Of a stretch of 37,903 bases of DNA, positions 26,755-34,479 are shown in pieces (the first letter of the stretch is position 1; every line of letters starts with the position of its first letter). The stretch covers positions 1-37,903 of the forward strand of contig CACKZW010000009.1 in assembly GCA_902604835.1 (NCBI GenBank), in the 5' to 3' direction. Position numbers and translations under genes: made by a program. The notes under the pieces were generated by a model. It saw only the letters and a list, made by a program, of their open reading frames with translations, was not told the origin of the DNA and did no database searches. This DNA comes from an uncultured Candidatus Actinomarina sp. (GTDB lineage Bacteria > Actinomycetota > Acidimicrobiia > Actinomarinales > Actinomarinaceae).

Positions 26755-27274
26755 CTAATTCCTTTCTTGCAAAATCATAGTACAACAAAGATACAAATAT
26801 CGTTAAAAATCCTGTTCCAGCCATCACAGGAATACTTATAAATCCAAAAATATCAACATATTTTAAATCACAGGGAACATCTACAGCACAGGTTCCACCG
26901 CCTCCTCCACCATTCTGTAGAAAAATGTGATAAATGCTAACAAATACACCAACTATACTTATATATCCAACTCTAAAAAATGGTCTCTTCACCAATGATA
27001 TGAGTAATGCAATTGCAATTGGATACATTAAGTATCTCTGATACCAACAAAATCTACATGGAATAAAACCTACTACTTCTGAATATACGATGCTTCCAAT
27101 AGAAGAAAAGATAGCAACAGAAATAGCAAAATTTAGAAATTGATCCGTAATAATTTTTGTAAAAGTTTTTTTTGAAAAGTAAAGATAAAGTATTGCTGCA
27201 GATGATACCCACGCCACAAAAGTAAGAAATCCAAAAAATGTATTTAGTAAAATTGTGATGTTCATTAAATCCAT
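26747..27274 (-). CDS. DsbB/BdbC-family disulphide-bond oxidoreductase
   Basis: Four-helix membrane protein that re-oxidises a DsbA-like partner and passes electrons to quinone, here presumably menaquinone. The first redox pair is PCRFCWYQR (Cys73, Cys76) and the second, in an extracytoplasmic loop, is CAVDVPC (Cys129, Cys135), preceded by a run of six glycines (122-127). Length 175 is typical of BdbC/DsbB. A TAAAAT box lies six bases before the chosen ATG 27274, fitting a leaderless message that starts just below the rhodopsin terminator; a second ATG three codons in is possible. Confidence 0.86.
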   Translation of the reverse strand: MDLMNITILLNTFFGFLTFVAWVSSAAILYLYFSKKTFTKIITDQFLNFAISVAIFSSIGSIVYSEVVGFIPCRFCWYQRYLMYPIAIALLISLVKRPFFRVGYISIVGVFVSIYHIFLQNGGGGGGTCAVDVPCDLKYVDIFGFISIPVMAGTGFLTIFVSLLYYDFARKELVE

Positions 27275-27289
27275 ATAAAAATTTTACCC

Positions 27290-27326
27290 TACAAAAAATG
27301 ATAGGCGACATTCGTCGCCTATCATT
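27290..27326 (-). terminator. Intrinsic terminator of the rhodopsin gene
   Basis: A perfect 13-bp stem, AATGATAGGCGAC (27297-27309) with GTCGCCTATCATT (27314-27326) and a 4-base loop, lies 19 bases after the rhodopsin stop. On the minus strand it runs straight into a T run (27296-27291). This isolates the rhodopsin message from dsbB, one of only two canonical intrinsic terminators in the window. Confidence 0.88.
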
Positions 27327-27345
27327 AAAATTTTATTCGAAAAAG

Positions 27346-28008
27346 TTACGAAACTTTTTCTCCTGACTGAACTCGAGCCATTTGTAGTACTAATACACCA
27401 AGACCGACTTTATTAATTATGTCAGCAATTGTGTATAGAACTTCACGAATAGCATCGAAGTCTCCAACTACAGGTGCGATATATCCTAACGGATAGATTA
27501 CCCAACCTACAAGGATTAAGTTCTTAATGTTTTCAAAAGCTACTGCTTGATCACCTTTAAGACCTTCTCCTTCAGCTTGAAGATTTCTCATTAGCCAGAC
27601 GTAAGTTGCCATAGCAATTACAAATCCTGTCCAATATTCGTTGCTTCCTGCTGCTGATGTTTCTCCGTAGTATCCTGCACCAATCATTACTGTTGCTGCA
27701 ATTCCCCAGTTACGGACTGCCTCATTATATGCGGCACCCTTTCTTGTAACGGCTAGGACCTCTACGAACATCAAAGGAACAGTTAAGACCCAGTCAACGT
27801 ATCTTAACCCTGTATCATATGATCCACTTTCCCAAGATGCTCCCATCTTCTGATAGTGATACCATGCAATACCACAGACAAGTGCAGAAATATATACACC
27901 ACGTCTATGTTCTGGTTTTACCTCTCTTGATGAAGCAAGTAAAAATACTGTTCCTGCAAGCATTCCTACAGTTGCTACCATAAAGAGACGATATGTTAGT
28001 TCTTCCAT
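27346..28008 (-). CDS. Proton-pumping type-1 rhodopsin (proteorhodopsin-like, marine actinobacterial type)
   Basis: Seven-helix light-driven outward proton pump in the cytoplasmic membrane, 220 residues with no cleaved signal. Key residues align with green proteorhodopsin: His51 (as His75), counterion Asp72, Thr76 and donor Glu83 (the DTE proton-pump motif in YVDWVLTVPLMFVE), and retinal Lys200 in ADIINKVGLG. The tuning position (PR 105) is Met80, which predicts green rather than blue absorption. Sequence character resembles rhodopsins of low-GC marine actinobacteria. AAGGAG lies 8 bases before ATG 28008, an unusually clear ribosome site for this window, and a strong terminator follows, suggesting a single abundant message. 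No retinal or carotenoid genes are in the window. Confidence 0.96.
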   Translation of the reverse strand: MEELTYRLFMVATVGMLAGTVFLLASSREVKPEHRRGVYISALVCGIAWYHYQKMGASWESGSYDTGLRYVDWVLTVPLMFVEVLAVTRKGAAYNEAVRNWGIAATVMIGAGYYGETSAAGSNEYWTGFVIAMATYVWLMRNLQAEGEGLKGDQAVAFENIKNLILVGWVIYPLGYIAPVVGDFDAIREVLYTIADIINKVGLGVLVLQMARVQSGEKVS

Positions 28009-28034
28009 TTAGAAGTACTCCTTTTTTTATTTAT

Positions 28035-28060
28035 TGTGAAACGTTCACATCACAAATGTA
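28035..28060 (-). promoter_or_regulatory. Rhodopsin upstream inverted repeat with candidate -10 box
   Basis: TGTGAA-ACG-TTCACA (28035-28049) is a perfect 6-bp inverted repeat 26 bases before the rhodopsin ATG. A TACATT box (28060-28055) with TTTAAA 17 bases further upstream would start transcription at about the edge of the repeat, so it could be an operator at +1 or a hairpin at the 5' end of the mRNA. No other good promoter is seen in the 129-base gap. Confidence 0.4.
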
Positions 28061-28137
28061 CCATCCTTGTGCAATAATTTAAAATTTAAAAAAATTTTTT
28101 AGATTATTTTTGTAACTTTATTTGTAAAAAATAGTAA

Positions 28138-29613
28138 TTATGCTTTTACTTCTTGATTCCATTTTTCTAAATAAGGTTTTAGATTGAATTTAGTGGCTGT
28201 TGATTTTGATGTCATATAACGAATTTTGCCATATATTGGCCTTTCTGGGCCCCAAGCTCTGTCATATCTTCCCAGAATCCAAAATACACCAGAATAAGAA
28301 TTTGGATCTCTTCCATCTAGAGCAAAACGATCATTTAGTTCAATTAAATAAGAAAGTGCAATTTGTGGGTTGGGAGTCCATTCAAGAATTTTTTTTCCCC
28401 ACAGCATTCTCAGATAATTATGAATCCTTCCTTCAGTTCTGAGTTGATTTTGTGCAGCATTCCAAATTTCATCATGAGTTTCTCCATTTGTAAGTTCAGA
28501 TAAATCATAGACATATTCTCTATTATCATTTGTATGTTCGTCTAATGTTTTTATTGCCCATTCAGGAAGAGACTGATATTGATCATAATTAGCACGCTTT
28601 ACACATGTATGATATCCAAGTTCTCGCCAGGTAATTAATTCATCAAAGAAACTCTCAAGATTTGATGAGCCGCCCCACCAACCTTCTCTTCTACCAACAA
28701 AATTAGGATCAATATTTTCTACCGACCATGATTCATTGCTAATTATTTTTTCAAATACTTCAAAAGTTGAGATGTGTCCAAAATGAAAATATGGAGATAG
28801 TTGACTACTGGCATCCTCTGATGGATGACTTCTTCTCTTTGCATAATCATTGAAACCCTTTTTTGTAAAATAATCTAATCTGGTTTTTGCTGCGTCATAG
28901 CCACCAACTATTTCACTAATTTTGACAGATTTATCAACACTTAAGTTGTCTAAAAATTTCTGAATGTTTATTTCATTAAAATCTTCTAATTTATATTTTT
29001 GTGTCATGGATTCTAATAGCTTTGGGTCAAATTGAATATTTAAATAATCCAAAGGTTTCTCAACAGGAAATTCAACTAGAAAGTCTTCAATATTTTTATG
29101 CATGAACCTTCTAAAATCATGGGCTCGAACATATTCTTTTTCTGCAATCCTAATTGGTAATATCCCATTTGAATCTACAAGTTCATACGTTGTATTAATA
29201 TTACCTTTTGCCTCAGCAGTCATTTGAGGGACGAAATAGGTTGGGTAATCATCAGTGATCACAACTGCTGCATCCTTGGCTAAATTAAATAATAATTTAT
29301 CTCCAACTCCTTTGGATTCCTCAACATATGGAAAATAAAAAGCTTTAGAATTTTTAATTTGTTTTTGAATATCTCTCATACCCTCAATTGCAAATTTATG
29401 AAATCTAATACTTGCCATTGGATAATCAATTGCAATTGGTTCAAAGATAAGAAGGGGTTTTGATAATTTATTTGCCCATTCAATTGCGCGCTGAAGTGAA
29501 AAATTATAATTTACTCTTCTGAATGCAATCATCCAATATAAAACATAAGGAGCCTCCATATTTGGTTGCTCATCATTTAATGTAGTTATTCTTGTAATTG
29601 GAACTTCAAGCAT
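28138..29613 (-). CDS. phrB: Class II CPD photolyase
   Basis: Flavoenzyme that uses near-UV/blue light to split cyclobutane pyrimidine dimers in DNA. The 491 residues show the photolyase domain starting YVLYWMIAFRRVNYN (about 23-37) and the class II C-terminal FAD-binding block: WNAAQNQL, GRIHNYLRMLWGKKILEW, LNDRFALDGRDPNSYSG and the GPERPIYGKIRYM end. These class II features exclude class I and DASH types. Start ATG 29613 is preceded by a perfect TATAAT six bases upstream, so the message is probably leaderless. It lies directly upstream of the rhodopsin on the same strand. Confidence 0.92.
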   Translation of the reverse strand: MLEVPITRITTLNDEQPNMEAPYVLYWMIAFRRVNYNFSLQRAIEWANKLSKPLLIFEPIAIDYPMASIRFHKFAIEGMRDIQKQIKNSKAFYFPYVEESKGVGDKLLFNLAKDAAVVITDDYPTYFVPQMTAEAKGNINTTYELVDSNGILPIRIAEKEYVRAHDFRRFMHKNIEDFLVEFPVEKPLDYLNIQFDPKLLESMTQKYKLEDFNEINIQKFLDNLSVDKSVKISEIVGGYDAAKTRLDYFTKKGFNDYAKRRSHPSEDASSQLSPYFHFGHISTFEVFEKIISNESWSVENIDPNFVGRREGWWGGSSNLESFFDELITWRELGYHTCVKRANYDQYQSLPEWAIKTLDEHTNDNREYVYDLSELTNGETHDEIWNAAQNQLRTEGRIHNYLRMLWGKKILEWTPNPQIALSYLIELNDRFALDGRDPNSYSGVFWILGRYDRAWGPERPIYGKIRYMTSKSTATKFNLKPYLEKWNQEVKA

Positions 29614-29619
29614 AGAAAT

Positions 29620-29625
29620 ATTATA
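29620..29625 (-). promoter_or_regulatory. Consensus -10 box of the photolyase gene
   Basis: TATAAT, read on the minus strand from 29625 to 29620, ends exactly six bases before the photolyase ATG. With normal spacing transcription would start on or next to the start codon. A -35 box is weak (TAATTT-like, about 17 bases further up). The facing malK start lies 62 bases away, so this is a divergent promoter region. Confidence 0.55.
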
Positions 29626-29661
29626 AGATTGAATTCATTTTTAAATTAAATAATATATGGT

Positions 29662-29667
29662 TAAAAT
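29662..29667 (+). promoter_or_regulatory. Candidate -10 box of the sugar-importer ATPase gene
   Basis: TAAAAT ends eight bases before ATG 29676, again with no Shine-Dalgarno between box and start codon. It is in the same 62-base divergent region as the photolyase box. A -35 element is not obvious in the AT-rich flank. Confidence 0.4.
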
Positions 29668-29675
29668 TACCTCTT

Positions 29676-30851
29676 ATGGGAGCAATTGATATTAAGTCAG
29701 CGGGGAAAATATATCCAAATGGCACTAGGGCTTTAGAGGATGTAAGTATAACTATTAATGATGGTGAATTTGTAGTTCTAGTTGGTCCTTCAGGATGTGG
29801 AAAAACTACTTTGCTAAGAATGGTTGCTGGGCTAGAAGACATAACTGAGGGGGAAATTGCAATTGGTGATAAAACAGTAAATGAAGTGGCACCAAAAGAT
29901 CGTGATATTGCAATGGTTTTCCAAAATTATGCCTTGTATCCGCATATGTCTGTTTTTGACAATATGGCTTTTTCTTTAAAACTGAGAAAGCTGCCGAAAA
30001 TTGAAATTGAAAAAAAAGTTAAAGATGCAGCCAAAACTTTAGAGATAAGTGAACTATTAGATAGAAAACCGAAAGCCTTATCAGGTGGTCAAAGACAAAG
30101 GGTAGCAATGGGAAGAGCAATTGTAAGAAATCCGCAAGCATTTTTAATGGACGAGCCTCTATCTAATTTAGATGCAAAATTAAGAGTTCAGATGAGGGCT
30201 GAATTGGGTCAACTGCATACACAGCTCCAAACAACAACTCTTTATGTTACTCATGACCAAGTTGAAGCCATGACTATGGGAGATAGAGTGGCAGTAATTA
30301 GAAAAGGTGAGCTACAACAAATAGATACACCAAGAGAAATATATTCCAATCCAAGAAATATTTTTGTTGCTGGTTTTATCGGAAGCCCTTCAATGAATTT
30401 TGTTTATACAAAAATTAAATCAACTAAAGATTCAATTGAATTAAATTTTGGAGATAATCAAATAACATACCAAGATGAAAAAAAAGAAAAATTAAAATCT
30501 TTTGAGAATAAAGAAATAGTGTTAGGTATAAGACCAGAAGCTTTTGAAGATGGTCATTTTGCAAATCAGTCTGATTACTCAGAAAGCATAAAAGTAAAAG
30601 TATCTTTATTAGAACAACTAGGATCTGACTCGTATGTTCATTTCTACAAAGATATAAAACCTGTCCAAACTGAAGCAATTGAAGAAATATTAGCTGATGA
30701 GGGTGAAGATATCACTGTTTTGGGAGACAAAACTAAATTTATAGCAAGAATTAACCCTAACTCGACAGTTACTGAAGGTGAAGAAATTGAACTTAAGATT
30801 AATCCCTCAAAACTTCATTTTTTTGATCCTGAATCAGGAGATGTAATCTAA
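29676..30851 (+). CDS. Carbohydrate ABC importer ATPase (MalK/UgpC/MsiK-like)
   Basis: Energises sugar import from the cytoplasmic side. The 391 residues comprise an ABC domain with Walker A GPSGCGKTT (37-45), signature LSGGQRQRVAMGRAIV and Walker B QAFLMDEPLSNLD, followed by the OB-fold (TOBE) regulatory domain with GIRPEAF. It is transcribed alone, facing the sugar-importer operon tail to tail with a 3-base gap. This layout fits the actinobacterial MsiK arrangement in which one unlinked ATPase serves several importers. The nearby alpha-glucoside-type permeases lack their own ATPase and are its obvious partners. Confidence 0.93.
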   Translation: MGAIDIKSAGKIYPNGTRALEDVSITINDGEFVVLVGPSGCGKTTLLRMVAGLEDITEGEIAIGDKTVNEVAPKDRDIAMVFQNYALYPHMSVFDNMAFSLKLRKLPKIEIEKKVKDAAKTLEISELLDRKPKALSGGQRQRVAMGRAIVRNPQAFLMDEPLSNLDAKLRVQMRAELGQLHTQLQTTTLYVTHDQVEAMTMGDRVAVIRKGELQQIDTPREIYSNPRNIFVAGFIGSPSMNFVYTKIKSTKDSIELNFGDNQITYQDEKKEKLKSFENKEIVLGIRPEAFEDGHFANQSDYSESIKVKVSLLEQLGSDSYVHFYKDIKPVQTEAIEEILADEGEDITVLGDKTKFIARINPNSTVTEGEEIELKINPSKLHFFDPESGDVI

Positions 30852-30854
30852 ATA

Positions 30855-32123
30855 TTAATACTGGCTTGCTAGTTCTTGAGTGATTAGATTAATAACCAAA
30901 TTACCAGATAAAATATATTTTTTTAGTGCAGTTAAAAGATGATCGGCACCAATCCTTCGCTCCATAAGTTCGGATGCATCGTATCTAAACAAATCTTCAT
31001 TTAGTGCATTCCTTATAAGAGTTGTTTCTTTCAAAAGTAATGGATTTTTAATTTCATTAATGATTGAATTTTTATTGGCAGAGATAAACATCGAATCCCT
31101 ATGCGAAGTCCAGTCTTGACCAAACCCATTACTAGTTAATGAATTAAAAACTTCAATAGATTCTTCAGAAGAATTTAAGATAACTAAAGAATCCCCAAGA
31201 CCAACCAGTGCATTTCTATTATTTGTAGATGGGAATTTAAAAAAATCGTAATCAATCCCGTATGTTTTATCGGAAGGAAAATACATTTTTGCAAAATGTC
31301 CTGACCAGCTAAACACGCATGTGTTATCCCTATCAACTAGATTACGATAATTATTTCTAAATTCTTTACTAATTATTCTTTCTTTTCCACCATAAATAGC
31401 ATTATTAATAAAAATTATCTCTCCAATACTAGAAATTGATGACTTTATGTCTTTATTTTTTGGGGTAATTTTTTGTTCAGACCAGTTATCATACACATTC
31501 GGGCCATATTCATGCAAAATTATATCCTCTAGCCAATTTGATGCTATCCAACCGGTAGAGGCACCACTTTCAATATCCATACACCACAATGGATTGCCAT
31601 TTGATACATTCTCTTTTGTAAAAGACACCATTTCTTCAAAATCATTAAATTGTGGAGATCCTATTTCTTTGTATTTTTCTACGTCATACCAAATAAGTGA
31701 GTTTGGTATGAGTCTAAACAAAACCCCATACATTTTATTATCTTGATCTGATGTCATAATATTTTGTAAATGATTAGAGTAATTTTTCTGAATTTTATCC
31801 TCCTCTAAAGCAATTGTGATTGGGTAAAGAAAGCCTCTTTCGCCAAGATTGACCACACCCTGAGGATTTGGAATAATTGCTATATCAAAATTATCAGTGT
31901 TATTACCTTCAATTATTTCTGTCTCCACATCAGACAGTGGAATATATCTTATTTTTATATTCATATCTTTTGAAATAAGTTCTAGTTCATTTTCAAAATA
32001 TTCGATTTGAGGAAAATATGGCCCTGCAATTAAAATTTCGTTTGGACTAAACGCAACGACTGAAAAAATGAGAGTTACTAGTAAAAATAAAATAGTAAAT
32101 ATATTTTTTCTAATTAATTCCAT
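30855..32123 (-). CDS. Divergent paralogue of the sugar-binding protein, without lipobox
   Basis: A 422-residue extracytoplasmic solute-binding protein. It clearly shares blocks with the lipoprotein encoded at 35773-37074: PNPQGVVNLGERGFL versus PQPGAVVDAAQRGYL, STGWIASNWLEDIIL versus ASGWLATDWMEDIML, and FRYDASELM versus FRFDASDLM. Its N-terminus has a hydrophobic segment (about residues 8-24) ending FSVVAFSPNE with no cysteine, so it is secreted or anchored by that helix rather than by lipid. It overlaps the ROK kinase by 10 bases. It may bind a different sugar for the same permeases, or act as a sensor; neither can be told from sequence. Confidence 0.82.
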   Translation of the reverse strand: MELIRKNIFTILFLLVTLIFSVVAFSPNEILIAGPYFPQIEYFENELELISKDMNIKIRYIPLSDVETEIIEGNNTDNFDIAIIPNPQGVVNLGERGFLYPITIALEEDKIQKNYSNHLQNIMTSDQDNKMYGVLFRLIPNSLIWYDVEKYKEIGSPQFNDFEEMVSFTKENVSNGNPLWCMDIESGASTGWIASNWLEDIILHEYGPNVYDNWSEQKITPKNKDIKSSISSIGEIIFINNAIYGGKERIISKEFRNNYRNLVDRDNTCVFSWSGHFAKMYFPSDKTYGIDYDFFKFPSTNNRNALVGLGDSLVILNSSEESIEVFNSLTSNGFGQDWTSHRDSMFISANKNSIINEIKNPLLLKETTLIRNALNEDLFRYDASELMERRIGADHLLTALKKYILSGNLVINLITQELASQY

Positions 32124-33007
32124 AGATGTGCCGCTCCCCTAACACCACTAGAAGAGCCATGTTTTGCTTTAACAATCGGGGTGAGAAAAAAATTAGAAGC
32201 TATATATGGAATAATTCTTTTTGGAATTTCATCATAAATATTATCGATTTCTGACATGCCTCCACCACAAACGATAATATCGGGATCAAGAATATTTACA
32301 AATGTACTAAAAGATCTTGCAATTCTTTCAAAATACGTATCCATTACTTCTAATGCATGAGAATTATTTTCATTAAATAGGGTGACAATTTCTTTTGATG
32401 TTTTTTTTGAATTTGTTATGTATCTATAGTAATTTTCTAATCCTGGACCAGATAAGAATACTTCGATTGCTCCGATTCGCCCACAATGTCTTTTTACGTT
32501 TTTTTCGTAATCATCCATTGGTCCAGGAATAGGGTTTTGTCCCCATTCACCGGTCAATTTGTTTGGGCCTACAATTATTTTCTTATTCAATGAGTAACCA
32601 GCGCCAACACCAGTTCCCAAAATTACTGCAAAAACACTATCGTAATTTGAACCTGCACCGTCTACAGCCTCTGATAACGCAAGGCAATCAGCATCATTCG
32701 CAATTTTTATTTCATATCCAAGCTTTTGTTCAATATCAGATTTAACAGACATATTCTCAAGAGCTTTTGTATTAGATACTTGGACCAAATTTGTCTTTGG
32801 GTGAATAGAACCTGGCATACCAATTCCAACTGTGAATTCTGATATTCCTTTTGTCATTTCATTAATTAATGAGACAACAGTCGAAATAATTTCTTCATAA
32901 TTGTCTTTTGGAGAGTCAACACGAATTCTATTTAATTCATTCCCATCTACTGAATCAATGGCAATACCTTCGATCTTTGTCCCACCCCAATCAATTCCAA
33001 TTTTCAT
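32114..33007 (-). CDS. ROK-family sugar kinase
   Basis: Probably phosphorylates glucose, fructose or mannose released from the imported glucoside. The 297 residues show phosphate motif IDWGGTKIEG (5-14), catalytic Asp105 in ANDADCLALSEA, GTGVGAG (131-137) and CGGGMS near the end. The ROK zinc site is mostly lost: GEWGQNP has Gln157 where His is usual, and the CxCGxxGC motif reads RHCGRIGA (173-180), keeping only Cys175. No DNA-binding domain precedes the kinase, so it is not a NagC/Mlc repressor. It is adjacent, without spacing, to the secreted unknown upstream. Confidence 0.87.
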   Translation of the reverse strand: MKIGIDWGGTKIEGIAIDSVDGNELNRIRVDSPKDNYEEIISTVVSLINEMTKGISEFTVGIGMPGSIHPKTNLVQVSNTKALENMSVKSDIEQKLGYEIKIANDADCLALSEAVDGAGSNYDSVFAVILGTGVGAGYSLNKKIIVGPNKLTGEWGQNPIPGPMDDYEKNVKRHCGRIGAIEVFLSGPGLENYYRYITNSKKTSKEIVTLFNENNSHALEVMDTYFERIARSFSTFVNILDPDIIVCGGGMSEIDNIYDEIPKRIIPYIASNFFLTPIVKAKHGSSSGVRGAAHLWN

Positions 33008-33580
33008 TTATTTTCTCAACTCAAAATTTAAACTATATTTTTTAATGTTAGTATTGCCAATTTTTTCAATTTCTTTATTTTGATTTAAAAGCCAATATTT
33101 AGGTGCATCAGGATAATTCTCTGAATAATCAGTTGCTGAACCAATAACGAGCTTTTTATTGTTGACAAGTTCAACATCAAAATACCGGACATAATAAAAA
33201 TAATTTTGACACCTGTCTTGAGAATCAGTAATTATTCCATTTAAAGATTTTCTAAAATTCTCTGATTTGTTAAGGACAATTTCGACTTCACCTGGTCCAT
33301 TAGATTCCCATGCTGGACCAATGCAAACATCATTAAAATCACTTTCATAATCTTCTCGAAATGTCATATCAAAAACTAGACGATAGTTATTTATTTTTTT
33401 TGGATTTTTTGGAAATGCTTGAACCTCTAAGCTATATGAATTATCTATATTATTTCTTATATTGAAAATTAGTTTTGTATCTAAATTGGCCTCTTCCTCA
33501 ATGGCTATTTCATATGAAAATGAGTTAGTTGTGCTACAAAAAGAAAAAAATATGAGGATGGTAAATAATTTGGGAATCAA
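33008..33580 (-). CDS. Secreted protein of unknown function in the sugar-importer operon
   Basis: I do not recognise this 190-residue protein. It begins with a short, strongly hydrophobic signal (IPKLFTILIFFSFCSTTNSF) and continues as a beta-rich, polar chain with two later cysteines (DVCIGPAW and DRCQNYFYY). FSFC is a poor lipobox, so lipid attachment is uncertain. The start is TTG 33580, whose TTGA overlaps the stop of the preceding permease, with ROK kinase directly after, so it is part of the import operon. A sugar- or surface-binding accessory role is only a guess. Confidence 0.65.
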   Translation of the reverse strand: MIPKLFTILIFFSFCSTTNSFSYEIAIEEEANLDTKLIFNIRNNIDNSYSLEVQAFPKNPKKINNYRLVFDMTFREDYESDFNDVCIGPAWESNGPGEVEIVLNKSENFRKSLNGIITDSQDRCQNYFYYVRYFDVELVNNKKLVIGSATDYSENYPDAPKYWLLNQNKEIEKIGNTNIKKYSLNFELRK

Positions 33581-34479
33581 CCCTTTACAGCCCCTCCTAT
33601 TAAGCCTCTTATAAAATATCGTTGAAGACTAAAAAAGACGATTAAGGGAACAATCATCGATATAACAGCACCAGAAAGTCTTAAGTGCCAGGCCTCACCA
33701 AACAAGCCAACAACAATTTGCGACATATGTGATGTTACAACTAAGTTTTCTGGTTTGTATACTCCAAGAAAAACATTGGCAACTAAGAAATCGTTATAAA
33801 CCCAAAGAAACTGAAAAGTAGCAAAAGCTGCAATTCCAGAAATTGATAATGGAACTACTAGTTTGAAAAATGTTGTCATGTTGCTTGCTCCATCAATTTT
33901 TGCTGACTCGATAACACTTCTTGGCAGCCCCATCATAAAATCCCTTAAAAGAAATGTTGCTAACGGAAGTCCAAAGCCTGTATGAGCAAACCAAGTTGCA
34001 ACAAATGTACCATTAATATCTAATGCAGGGATAATTGTAATTCCACCCAATTCAATCCCGCTCTTAAATAACTGAACTAATGGTATCAGCGACATTTGAA
34101 GTGGAATGATCATTGAAGCAACAACCATCATAAAAAGGAAGTTTTTACCTCTAAAATCCATAAATGCAAAGGCATATGCAGCAAAAGCTGCAATAGTTAT
34201 TGGAATAATCGTAGATGGTATTGTTATTGCTAATGAATTATAAAAAGATCGACTAAGATTTTCAGCAAAAAAAACTTCACTATAGTTTTGTAGAGTTAAT
34301 TCTGTCCAATATTCACCTGTATAAAGTGATTCCCACCAAGATGTTCTTTTAATTGCTTCAGGCGGCCTAAATGAACTAAGTAAAAAACCAAAAATTGGAA
34401 ATATCCATGTAATTGCAATTGCAACTAAAATCAACTTTGTAAATGGTTTGTCATACCACTTTTGATTATTTCTTGTCAT
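33577..34479 (-). CDS. Alpha-glucoside-type ABC importer permease, MalG/AglG-like
   Basis: Inner-membrane permease of the carbohydrate importer, 300 residues with about six hydrophobic helices. The ATPase-contact EAA loop reads ESAKIDGASNMTTFFKLVVP. The stretch TGEYWTELTLQNYSEVF before the second helix is the long periplasmic loop found in AglG-type permeases. It overlaps the upstream permease stop as ATGA and the downstream unknown gene as TTGA. Confidence 0.92.
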   Translation of the reverse strand: MTRNNQKWYDKPFTKLILVAIAITWIFPIFGFLLSSFRPPEAIKRTSWWESLYTGEYWTELTLQNYSEVFFAENLSRSFYNSLAITIPSTIIPITIAAFAAYAFAFMDFRGKNFLFMMVVASMIIPLQMSLIPLVQLFKSGIELGGITIIPALDINGTFVATWFAHTGFGLPLATFLLRDFMMGLPRSVIESAKIDGASNMTTFFKLVVPLSISGIAAFATFQFLWVYNDFLVANVFLGVYKPENLVVTSHMSQIVVGLFGEAWHLRLSGAVISMIVPLIVFFSLQRYFIRGLIGGAVKG

